Assembly: GCA_002313795.1 (NCBI GenBank)
Contig: DCCL01000050.1
Coordinates: 7,201-16,933 of the forward strand
Length of the DNA stretch: 9,733 nt
DNA from: Faecalibacterium prausnitzii
GTDB taxonomy: Bacteria; Bacillota; Clostridia; Oscillospirales; Ruminococcaceae
Direction: 5' to 3'
In this document: positions 1-5,938 of the stretch, in pieces
How positions within the stretch are numbered: position 1 is the first letter of the stretch
How the letters are laid out: every line of letters starts with the position of its first letter
The notes under the pieces: generated by a model
What the model saw: the letters and a program-made list of their open reading frames with translations, nothing else
What the model was told of the DNA's origin: nothing
Database searches by the model: none
Made by a program: the position numbers and the translations under genes

Positions 1-1146
1 TACTTTGTGGTGGGCTACTACTTTGCCTATGCCCTCCTCGTCTTCGCGGGCTGCATCCGGCTGGCAAAGGCAGGCGAAAAAGCCGCTGCCCTCCGCCGGG
101 TGAAGAACATCGTCCTCTTCGGCATCGCATCCATCCTCGCCATGGTCGTTCTGCTCTGGCCTATGGTGTCCCACATCCTCACCTATAACTATTCCGGACG
201 GTATTCCTATTATAACGGCGGCGGTCTGGCGCTGGAGATCTTCTACCATCTGGGCCGGATGGGCCTGTTCAACCTCATCCTCATGGGGCTGGGCATCGCC
301 TTTGTCGCAAAGCGGAAGCTGCCCGCCCTGCCCTGCGTGGCCGGGTGCGAGCTGGTGGTGAGCCTGCTGCTCTTCACCCGGGTGCAGAACACCGGCTCCC
401 ATCAGTTCCTGCTCTTCCTGCCGGGGTATTTCCTGCTCTTCCTGCTGGGCGCTGCGGCACTGGCCGAGGGCATCCAGCGCCGCCGGGCGGTCAAGCTGAC
501 CTGCTGGGCCTTCGTGCTGGTGCTGTCCATGTCGGTGCGCTGTTCGCCCCTGACCACCCTCGCCCTGCCGGGCTTCGTCATCGAGCATTTTCCCATCCAG
601 ATCGAGGCCACGAAATACTTCATCTCTCTGGACAAGCTCATCTACGACCGGAAGGACATCGGGCAGATCCAGGCCATCGCGGACTGGATCGACACCCACT
701 GCGCTGAGGGCGAGATCAGCTATGTCATGCCCCACGATATGCTCTATAATCCCGACCACTTCAAGAACTGCCGTCTGCCCGAAGCTCCCATCAACGACAA
801 GGTGGCTTTCGGCTTCTCGGTGCCCGGCACCCACGCTTTCCCTATGCAGTTCTTTGAGGCCAAGTACGTCCTCACCTGCGACCCCTTCCCCCAGACCTAT
901 ACAGGCAAGGGAGAGATGTCCATCCGGCTCAATCATCAATTCCTCGCCGTGAAAGACCAGTATTTCACTTACGAGACCAGCTTTGACATGGGCAACGGTA
1001 CCACCTTCACGGTCTGGAAGCGGACCGCTGCCCCCACCCGGGAGGAAGTGGAGTATTATCTGAGTGCTTTCGCTGAGGAAAACGCCCAGTATCCGGAGAT
1101 GTTCTCTCAGGTGGCCGAGGCCTGGCTCACAGCCCACGGTCTGTGA
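1..1146 (+). CDS. Polytopic membrane protein, C-terminal part; possible GT-C family glycosyltransferase (5' truncated)
   Basis: The frame is open from base 1 and ends at TGA 1144-1146, giving 381 codons. A GTG at base 7 is very unlikely to be the start, because coding continues to the window edge and the GTG lies inside a hydrophobic segment. The first half has about six hydrophobic, probably membrane-spanning stretches (roughly residues 1-16, 37-60, 82-104, 110-124, 132-152 and 166-180) joined by short Arg/Lys-rich loops. From about residue 200 the protein turns soluble, with Tyr-, Phe- and Asp-rich sequence and no further membrane segment. Many membrane helices followed by a soluble C-terminal domain, plus a His-Gln-Phe-Leu-Leu-Phe-Leu-Pro-Gly stretch near residue 132, recall lipid-linked-sugar GT-C transferases of the PMT/ArnT type. 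That is a resemblance only: the catalytic N-terminal acidic loop would lie outside the window. It could be another polytopic envelope protein. No intrinsic terminator is evident after it. Confidence 0.6.
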   Translation, partial: YFVVGYYFAYALLVFAGCIRLAKAGEKAAALRRVKNIVLFGIASILAMVVLLWPMVSHILTYNYSGRYSYYNGGGLALEIFYHLGRMGLFNLILMGLGIAFVAKRKLPALPCVAGCELVVSLLLFTRVQNTGSHQFLLFLPGYFLLFLLGAAALAEGIQRRRAVKLTCWAFVLVLSMSVRCSPLTTLALPGFVIEHFPIQIEATKYFISLDKLIYDRKDIGQIQAIADWIDTHCAEGEISYVMPHDMLYNPDHFKNCRLPEAPINDKVAFGFSVPGTHAFPMQFFEAKYVLTCDPFPQTYTGKGEMSIRLNHQFLAVKDQYFTYETSFDMGNGTTFTVWKRTAAPTREEVEYYLSAFAEENAQYPEMFSQVAEAWLTAHGL

Positions 1147-1150
1147 CCGC

Positions 1151-1179
1151 TTGCTATCCGGCGGAAAACCGTGTATAAT
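1151..1179 (+). promoter_or_regulatory. Sigma-70-type promoter of the trigger-factor-like/ferredoxin operon
   Basis: The -35 is TTGCTA (1151-1156, 4 of 6 consensus). A 17-nt spacer leads to a perfect -10, TATAAT (1174-1179). Transcription should start near 1186, giving a leader of about 60 nt before the ATG at 1249. It sits just after the stop of the upstream membrane-protein gene, which supports a new transcription unit here. Confidence 0.75.
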
Positions 1180-1248
1180 TCGCTATATTGTCTGAATCAC
1201 CCGCAGCGCCGCCCGTCGGCCTGCTCGTCATAAGGAGTATCTGCAGCT

Positions 1249-2232
1249 ATGGAACAGAAGAAAAACAACCCGCCCAAAGCCGTTCTGGGCCAGTACAAGG
1301 GCCTTGCCATCACCCGCCATGTCCGCCCCGTGACCGAAAAGACCCTCGACATTGAGATGGTGCACCAGACCCGGATGCACTCGGTCTACCACCCCACCAC
1401 TGCTCCTGCCAGGCGGGGCTTCCGGGCCCTGCTGGACTTTGTCGGCTACATGGACGGCAAGGAGATCCCCGACAGCCGGATGGAAAAAGTTCTGGTGGTG
1501 CTGGGCGATGGCAAGCTGATGCCTGCCGCGGAGCAGGCCATCTACGGCCACTGCGCCGGCGAGGTGTTCCGGTTCGATTTCACCTATCCGCAGGATTTCC
1601 GTCTGCCGGAGCTCTCCGGCAAGACCGCACAGTTCGAAATCAACCTCCGCTCTCTGGCCGAGAAGCACACCCCGGCCCCCGATGAGGCATTTGCAAAGAG
1701 CCAGGGCTACGAGTCCCTCGCCGCCATGCGGGAGGAGCTGCGCCGCCGCAAGCAGAAGCTCCACGAGGAAGCCGCTGACCGTGCCGCAGGCAAGCAGCTG
1801 CTGGACATGGCCGGTGCCAACATGACCGTGGAACTGCCCGCCGAGCTGCTGGACCGCACCGCTCAGAATGAGATGAAGCTGCTGCGGGAGCGCCTGTCCC
1901 GGAGCGGCCTCACCCTTGAGCAGCACTGCCAGAACAGCCACACCGCCCCCGAGAAGCTGGAAAAAGACTACCGCGACCAGGCCGAGGGCCGCATCCGTTT
2001 CGTGCTGGCTGCCCGGGCCATCGCTGAGGCAGAGCACATCGTGGTGCACCCGGAGGAAGTCAACGCCGAGTACCACCGTCTGTCCCAGCAGCAGGGCACT
2101 CCCGAAGCCGAGATCCGGAAGGCCCTGACCGAGGACACGGTGGCCGCTGCGCTGGCCGCCAAGAAAGTGCAGCGTTTCCTGCTGGAAAATGCAAAGGTCA
2201 CTTCCGTGACCGATGCCCCTGAAAAGGAGTGA
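1249..2232 (+). CDS. Trigger-factor-like protein lacking the ribosome-binding domain (FKBP + trigger factor C-terminal domain)
   Basis: This 327-residue protein starts at ATG 1249, 11 nt after an AAGGAG site (1232-1237). Residues about 57-136 match the FKBP-like middle domain of trigger factor: an Arg-Gly-Phe-Arg opening, Asp-Gly-Lys-Glu, a Leu-Gly-Asp-Gly strand, Gly-Glu before the Phe-x-Tyr-Pro-x-Asp-Phe turn, and Leu-Ser-Gly-Lys at its end. Residues about 140-318 match the helical chaperone arms of trigger factor: Glu-Leu-Pro-Ala-Glu-Leu-Leu-Asp, Leu-Ser-Arg-Ser-Gly-Leu-Thr-Leu-Glu-Gln, and Ala-Glu-x-Arg-Ile-Arg-Phe-Val-Leu followed by Ala-Ile-Ala-Glu-Ala-Glu. Classical trigger factor is about 430 residues and begins with a domain of about 110 residues carrying a Gly-Phe-Arg-Lys ribosome-docking loop; here that is replaced by about 55 unrelated residues. 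The usual Pro-Gly-Phe-Glu of the prolyl-isomerase pocket reads Pro-Ala-Ala-Glu (92-95), so isomerase activity may be weak. There is no signal peptide, so the protein is cytoplasmic. It is inferred to be a chaperone that does not dock on the ribosome in the standard way, cotranscribed with the ferredoxin gene 7 nt downstream. Confidence 0.8.
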   Translation: MEQKKNNPPKAVLGQYKGLAITRHVRPVTEKTLDIEMVHQTRMHSVYHPTTAPARRGFRALLDFVGYMDGKEIPDSRMEKVLVVLGDGKLMPAAEQAIYGHCAGEVFRFDFTYPQDFRLPELSGKTAQFEINLRSLAEKHTPAPDEAFAKSQGYESLAAMREELRRRKQKLHEEAADRAAGKQLLDMAGANMTVELPAELLDRTAQNEMKLLRERLSRSGLTLEQHCQNSHTAPEKLEKDYRDQAEGRIRFVLAARAIAEAEHIVVHPEEVNAEYHRLSQQQGTPEAEIRKALTEDTVAAALAAKKVQRFLLENAKVTSVTDAPEKE

Positions 2233-2239
2233 TACATCT

Positions 2240-3517
2240 ATGGGTCTGTTTACCCGGTATGCAATGGATGCCCTCATGAAGACCTCCCACCCGGAGATCA
2301 ACCGCCGTCAGTGCTGGAACCTTCACCCCCACCGCACCCCCTGCACGACCTGCAAGGACATCTGCCCCTACGGTGACACCATCTTCACCCGGCCCAATCT
2401 GGTCAAGGACTGGGATTCCTGCACCGACTGCGGGCTCTGTGTCTCTGCCTGCCGTTCGGGCTGCATCGTGCCCTCGCCGGAGCAGGTGCAGCGGGACACC
2501 TCCCTTGCCGACACGGACAACGACACCATCTGGCTGGGCTGTGAGAAGAGCAGCCGGAAGAACACCGCCGTCCGGGCCTGCGTAGCCGCGTTCTCCTGGG
2601 AGACGCTGGCCTATCTGGCCCTGAACAAAAAGATCGTCCTGGACCTGACCCCCTGCGGGGAGTGCGAGAACGACACCTGCGCCGCCCAGCTGCGCAAGGA
2701 ACTCACCCGTCTGGTGGAGTTCTTCGGGCCGCAGCTCTTTGAGAGCCGGTTCACTCTGGCCTATGAGCAGGAGGATGCCCCCTACCACCTGCAGGAGCTG
2801 AGCCGCCGGGAGATGTTCTCCCACATGACCGAGGGCTCCAAGGCCGGCACCAAGCAGCTGCTCCGGATGCTGCCCGGCCTGCGGGACGAGGCCGACAGCT
2901 CGGCCGACTTCCGTCTCATGCTCCATCAGCGCACCAAGCAGCTGAAGGCTGCTTCGGAGACGCCCCTGCGGTACGGCTACTATCTGCCCAACTTCACCGA
3001 CAAATGCTTCGGCTGCGGCAAGTGCGAAAAAGCCTGCCGTGCCGGTGCCCTCAAGCTGGAAGACCTGCCCGACGGCCAGACCCGTGTGGTCATCACCCCC
3101 TGGAAGTGCAGCGAGTGCGGCGTCTGCGTCGCCTCCTGCTCCAACCACGGCATCGACGGGATGAAGCTCCGCCAGTTGACCACTTTAGGACCTGTGAGCA
3201 TTTACAAGTGCACCAAGACCTTCTGCGCCGACTGCGGCAAGCCCATCGCCCCCGGCAGCGCCGAGGGCATCTGCTCGGTCTGCCGCATCAAGCGCCGCAC
3301 CAAGCAGCGGCAGGAGGAAGCTGCCGCCCGGGCCAAGGAGCGCATTGCAGAACGGGAGGCCCGCAAGGCCGAGGAGGCTGCAAAAGCTGCCGCTGCTGAG
3401 CTGGCCGCCGAGAATGCCGCTGCACAGGCTGAGACCGCAGCCGCACCGGTTTCTGCTGCCGCCGAGACGACATCTGTTGCCGCATCGCAGACAGGTCCTC
3501 TGCTGAAAAAGGATTGA
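2240..3517 (+). CDS. Multi-cluster 4Fe-4S protein with zinc ribbon and Ala/Glu/Lys-rich tail
   Basis: This 425-residue protein starts at ATG 2240, preceded by AAGGAG (2224-2229) at 10-nt spacing inside the end of the upstream gene; an in-frame ATG at 2213 has no such site. An N-terminal pair of cluster motifs comes first: C25 with C35-x2-C38-x3-C42-Pro (unusual spacing), then C61-x2-C64-x2-C67-x3-C71. The middle domain has C101, C114 and C139-x2-C142 around a Trp-Glu-Thr-Leu-Ala-Tyr-Leu-Ala-Leu helix and a Val-Leu-Asp-Leu strand, a layout seen in some redox-enzyme-associated ferredoxins. A second canonical pair follows: C256-x2-C259-x2-C262-x3-C266 and C290-x2-C293-x2-C296-x3-C300. A zinc-ribbon-like C329-x2-C332-x12-C345-x2-C348 comes next. 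Residues 350-425 form a basic then alanine-rich, probably helical tail ending Leu-Lys-Lys-Asp. No signal peptide or membrane segment is present, so it is a cytoplasmic electron-transfer or scaffold protein. Its partner is unknown; no dehydrogenase or hydrogenase subunit is adjacent. Confidence 0.8.
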   Translation: MGLFTRYAMDALMKTSHPEINRRQCWNLHPHRTPCTTCKDICPYGDTIFTRPNLVKDWDSCTDCGLCVSACRSGCIVPSPEQVQRDTSLADTDNDTIWLGCEKSSRKNTAVRACVAAFSWETLAYLALNKKIVLDLTPCGECENDTCAAQLRKELTRLVEFFGPQLFESRFTLAYEQEDAPYHLQELSRREMFSHMTEGSKAGTKQLLRMLPGLRDEADSSADFRLMLHQRTKQLKAASETPLRYGYYLPNFTDKCFGCGKCEKACRAGALKLEDLPDGQTRVVITPWKCSECGVCVASCSNHGIDGMKLRQLTTLGPVSIYKCTKTFCADCGKPIAPGSAEGICSVCRIKRRTKQRQEEAAARAKERIAEREARKAEEAAKAAAAELAAENAAAQAETAAAPVSAAAETTSVAASQTGPLLKKD

Positions 3518-3542
3518 CGAAGCCGCAAATCAATGCTATACT
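3514..3542 (+). promoter_or_regulatory. Strong extended -10 promoter for the peptide-binding protein gene
   Basis: The -35 is TTGACG (3514-3519, 5 of 6), with a 17-nt spacer and a -10 of TATACT (3537-3542, 5 of 6). The -10 is preceded by TGC, giving an extended -10. The -35 overlaps the TGA stop of the ferredoxin gene (3515-3517). Transcription should start near 3549, leaving a leader of about 165 nt before the ATG at 3715. Confidence 0.8.
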
Positions 3543-3571
3543 CAGTTTGACCACAGATTTGGTGGCAAGGA

Positions 3572-3591
3572 CTGTTACAAAGGAGTAACGG
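3572..3591 (+). promoter_or_regulatory. Candidate antiterminator hairpin (or operator-like inverted repeat)
   Basis: CTGTTAC (3572-3578) pairs with GTAACGG (3585-3591) through seven pairs including one G-U, around the loop AAAGGA (3579-3584). The 3' arm is part of the 5' arm of the terminator stem that follows, so the two folds exclude each other. The core GTTAC-N6-GTAAC is also a perfect inverted repeat about 25-40 nt downstream of the predicted transcription start, so it could instead be a repressor operator. It is seen in sequence; the function is inferred. Confidence 0.45.
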
Positions 3592-3614
3592 ACATGTTTC
3601 CGTTGCTCTTTTTT
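3579..3614 (+). terminator. Intrinsic terminator in the leader of the binding-protein gene (candidate attenuator)
   Basis: GAGTAACGGA (3583-3592) pairs with TCCGTTGCTC (3599-3608) over ten pairs with one G-U, around a 6-nt loop CATGTT. Six T residues follow (3609-3614). The flanking AAAG (3579-3582) can extend the stem into the T tract. It lies downstream of the promoter at 3514-3542 and upstream of the ATG at 3715. It can therefore end read-through from the ferredoxin operon and also stop transcripts begun at the new promoter after about 65 nt. The AAAGGAG run at 3579-3585 resembles a ribosome-binding site and is buried in the stem. Confidence 0.65.
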
Positions 3615-3630
3615 CATAAAAGCAGTCCAT

Positions 3631-3658
3631 CTGTCCGCTGCCGGGAAACAGCGGGCAG
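3631..3658 (+). other. Leader stem-loop, 10-bp stem
   Basis: CTGTCCGCTG (3631-3640) pairs with CAGCGGGCAG (3649-3658) over ten pairs with one G-U, around the 8-nt loop CCGGGAAA. No T tract follows, so it is not a terminator. It may stabilise the mRNA 5' region or be part of a regulatory fold in the leader. Confidence 0.5.
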
Positions 3659-3671
3659 GGCACAACGTGTA

Positions 3672-3689
3672 TGCTGTTCCTGTACAGCA
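3672..3689 (+). other. Small leader stem-loop just upstream of the ribosome-binding site
   Basis: TGCTGT (3672-3677) pairs perfectly with ACAGCA (3684-3689) around the 6-nt loop TCCTGT. It ends 11 nt before the AGAGGG ribosome-binding site of the binding-protein gene. A role in translation is possible but not shown. Confidence 0.35.
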
Positions 3690-3714
3690 AAGACAAGAAA
3701 AGAGGGAATTTATG

Positions 3715-5745
3715 ATGAAAGCATCCATCTCCCGCCGTCAGTTTCTGAAGACCAGCGGCCTGGCAGCTGCGGGTGTATGCGCAGCCGGTCTGCTGAGCAG
3801 CTGCGGCGGCTCTTCTTCCGGCAGTGCATCCGGCGCTGCCTCCGGCACCGGCACCAGCTATACCATCCTGTATGACAGCCAGCCTGCCACCCTGAACTAT
3901 CTGACCACTGCCTCCGACCTGGAGATGCAGGTCGGCGCAAACTGTGTGGACACTCTGGTGGAGTACGACAACAAGGGTGCCATGAAAGAGGGTCTGGCCA
4001 CCAGCTGGGACTGGGATGCCGACACCCTGACCTGGACGTTCCATCTGCGGGATGAGAACTGGGTGGACTGCAACGGCGAGGTGGTGGCTCCTGTCACCGC
4101 GCAGGACTTCGTGGATGCCATGAAGTACCTGCTGAACCCCGATTATGCCGCTTCCAACGTGGACCTCGTCACCTCCTACATCGCAGGCTCCGAGGATTAC
4201 TATAACTATCTCGTCTACCTGAACAATGCCAACGGCGGTATTGTGGACGATGATGGCACCACCTATACTGTGGACGCCAGCGGTGTCGTTACCGTGGCCG
4301 CTCCCGGCGCAGATGCCGTCACCTACGCTCCCGTGGACTTCGATGAGGTGGGCGTCCACGCTGTGGATGACCACACCCTGACCTACACCCTGACCTACGA
4401 CTTCCCCGGCTTCCTGAGCCTGCTGTGCTACCTGCCCTACGAGCCGGCTTACGGCCCTCTGCTGGAGGAGACCGGTGATCAGTTCGCCACCAGCGCTGAG
4501 ACCACCTACAGCTGCGGCGCTTACTATCTGGCCGAGTACGAATCTCTGGAGACCTGGATCATGAAGAAGAATCCGGAGAACTACGACGCCGACAATGTGT
4601 TCATCGAGACCATCAGCCGTATCTACAACGCCGAGGCCAACGTCAACGGCCCTGAGATGATCAAGCGCGGCGAGATTGATGAGGCCACCATCGGCTCCGA
4701 CATTCTGGACAGCTGGCTGGCCGATGACACCACCAAGGACATGGTGTCCATGGACCGTCCCAACACCAACTACACCTACTTCTACGTCTTCAACTTCTGC
4801 CCGCTGCCTCACGAGTTCTCCAACTCCAGCGTGGACGGTCTGGATGAAGAGTACGAGCCCCAGAACTGGGCCAAGGCCATCAACAGCACCAACTTCCGCA
4901 AAGCCTTCCTCTACGGCATCAACAACGCCGTCACCCTGGCCGTCAAGGCTCCCGAGGGCTACGAGAACTACAAGCTGAACACCGTCACGCCTCCCAGCTT
5001 CTGCGCCAACGCCGAGGGCGTGGATTACCTGCAGTGTGGCGACCTGGCCAACATCACCGAGTTCTTCGACGAGGCCAAGGCCAAGGAGTACCGTGATGCC
5101 GCTGTGGAAGAGCTGACCGCTGCAGGCTGCACCTTCCCCATCAAGGTGCAGCTGCCCTACAATCCCTCCTCTGTGGACTGGGACAAGCAGTGCCAGGTGC
5201 TCAAGCAGCAGCTGGAGGGCGTGCTGAATGACGGCTTCAACTTCATCGACATCGTCATCACCGCCGGCCCCTCCGACGGCTTCCTGTCCACCGTCCGCCG
5301 CAACGGCAAGTATTGTTTCCTGCTCTGCAACTGGGGCGCTGACTACTCCGACCCTCAGACTGAGACTGACCCCTTCTATCAGGCTGCCGGCGAGCGCGGC
5401 AGCCGCTACGCCTTCCTGCGCACCGGTGTGGAGGATGGTTATATTACCGGCGATACCGCCGATGCTGTCCTGAACTACATGGACGCCATCGAGAAGGCTT
5501 CTGCCATCACCGACGACATCGACGCCCGCTATGACGCCTTTGCCAACGCCGAGGCTTCTCTCATCAACAACGCACTGGTGATCCCCATGGGCATGAGCGT
5601 GCCCAACTATCTGGCTACCCGTCTGAACTACTGGGAGGGCCAGTATGCTTCCACCGGTTTCTCCAACAAGCGCCTGAAGGGCATCCACGTGCTGGACCAC
5701 TACGTCTCCATGGAAGAGTACGAGGCCAACCGCGACGCCCGCTAA
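3715..5745 (+). CDS. oppA: Peptide ABC transporter substrate-binding lipoprotein (SBP_bac_5/OppA family)
   Basis: This 676-residue extracytoplasmic receptor should capture peptides or similar solutes and hand them to the OppBC permease encoded downstream. ATG 3715 is chosen over ATG 3712 because AGAGGG (3701-3706) lies 8 nt before it. The N-terminus reads Ser-Arg-Arg-Gln-Phe-Leu-Lys (6-12), a twin-arginine-like motif. An Ala/Gly-rich core and the lipobox Leu-Ser-Ser-Cys follow, with C30 the probable lipidated residue, then a Gly/Ser linker to about residue 47. Family hallmarks include the early Pro-Ala-Thr-Leu-Asn-Tyr, Leu-Val-Glu-Tyr-Asp, Trp-Thr-Phe-His-Leu-Arg and the late Trp-Gly-Ala-Asp-Tyr-Ser-Asp-Pro (W540 onward). 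It is longer than the usual 500-550 residues; part of the excess is a Gly/Asp-rich strand-loop segment at about 168-205. The mature chain has eleven cysteines besides C30, many for this family. Substrate cannot be read from sequence. It has its own promoter and leader and is closed by a strong terminator, as expected for an abundant receptor. Confidence 0.9.
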   Translation: MKASISRRQFLKTSGLAAAGVCAAGLLSSCGGSSSGSASGAASGTGTSYTILYDSQPATLNYLTTASDLEMQVGANCVDTLVEYDNKGAMKEGLATSWDWDADTLTWTFHLRDENWVDCNGEVVAPVTAQDFVDAMKYLLNPDYAASNVDLVTSYIAGSEDYYNYLVYLNNANGGIVDDDGTTYTVDASGVVTVAAPGADAVTYAPVDFDEVGVHAVDDHTLTYTLTYDFPGFLSLLCYLPYEPAYGPLLEETGDQFATSAETTYSCGAYYLAEYESLETWIMKKNPENYDADNVFIETISRIYNAEANVNGPEMIKRGEIDEATIGSDILDSWLADDTTKDMVSMDRPNTNYTYFYVFNFCPLPHEFSNSSVDGLDEEYEPQNWAKAINSTNFRKAFLYGINNAVTLAVKAPEGYENYKLNTVTPPSFCANAEGVDYLQCGDLANITEFFDEAKAKEYRDAAVEELTAAGCTFPIKVQLPYNPSSVDWDKQCQVLKQQLEGVLNDGFNFIDIVITAGPSDGFLSTVRRNGKYCFLLCNWGADYSDPQTETDPFYQAAGERGSRYAFLRTGVEDGYITGDTADAVLNYMDAIEKASAITDDIDARYDAFANAEASLINNALVIPMGMSVPNYLATRLNYWEGQYASTGFSNKRLKGIHVLDHYVSMEEYEANRDAR

Positions 5746-5776
5746 GCGTTCCTGACCATTCCTGAACCCGCAAGGC

Positions 5777-5818
5777 CCTCCGTTTTCCTCTCCGGAAAGC
5801 GGAGGACTTTTTGTTTTT
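5777..5818 (+). terminator. Intrinsic terminator after the binding-protein gene
   Basis: CCTCCGTTTTCC (5777-5788) pairs with GGAAAGCGGAGG (5794-5805) over twelve pairs with one G-U, around the 5-nt loop TCTCC. The T-rich tail ACTTTTTGTTTTT follows. It lies 31 nt after the stop of the binding-protein gene and 120 nt before oppB, so most transcripts should end here and the permease genes depend on read-through or their own promoter. Confidence 0.9.
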
Positions 5819-5862
5819 GGGGTGTTTCAGATGAATTTTTAGAGCAAACTTTGCCAAATCAC

Positions 5863-5891
5863 TTTCCAAAAGTAGTTTTTTGTTGTATTCT
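5863..5891 (+). promoter_or_regulatory. Weak candidate promoter for oppBCDF
   Basis: TTTCCA (5863-5868), a 17-nt spacer and TATTCT (5886-5891) each match consensus at four of six positions. They sit in the AT-rich stretch between the terminator and oppB (about 5820-5920), the most AT-rich part of the window, which suits a promoter region. Other T/A-rich hexamers nearby could serve equally well. Confidence 0.35.
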
Positions 5892-5938
5892 ATTCCTATC
5901 CGACATTTATTAAATAAAAGAGAGGGGTGCGCACAGAT

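Noticed and set aside
7..9. GTG at base 7 as the start of the first gene
   Set aside because: The reading frame is open to base 1 and the GTG is inside a membrane segment, so the gene simply begins upstream of the window.
2213..2215. ATG 2213 as start of the ferredoxin-type protein
   Set aside because: No ribosome-binding site in front, and it would overlap the upstream gene by 20 nt. ATG 2240 has AAGGAG at good spacing.
1228..3148. Minus-strand open frames opposite the trigger-factor-like and ferredoxin genes
   Set aside because: Shadow frames: Gly/Leu/Val/His-rich, no recognisable domains, no plausible ribosome-binding sites.
3350..3480. GCC/GCT/GAG-rich stretch considered as a DNA repeat
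   Set aside because: It encodes the Ala/Glu-rich tail of the Fe-S protein; there is no regular unit repeated in tandem.
3667..3669. GTG 3667 as start of the binding protein
   Set aside because: It would put 16 polar residues before the signal peptide and lacks a ribosome-binding site. ATG 3715 places the Arg-Arg motif at residues 7-8.
3594..3875. A 93-codon + strand frame starting in the terminator loop with an AAAGGAG site in front
   Set aside because: More than half of it overlaps the binding-protein gene in another frame. The protein is Cys/Arg/Ser-rich without a domain, and the start lies within a terminator hairpin. Not called as a gene, but its start is noted in the findings.
3202..5700. 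Very long minus-strand open frame (832 codons) antisense to the binding-protein gene
   Set aside because: Val/Gly/His-rich composition without family motifs, and it lies opposite a well-recognised gene. It is explained by the strong C/G third-position bias of that gene. It also crosses the leader and the ferredoxin gene.
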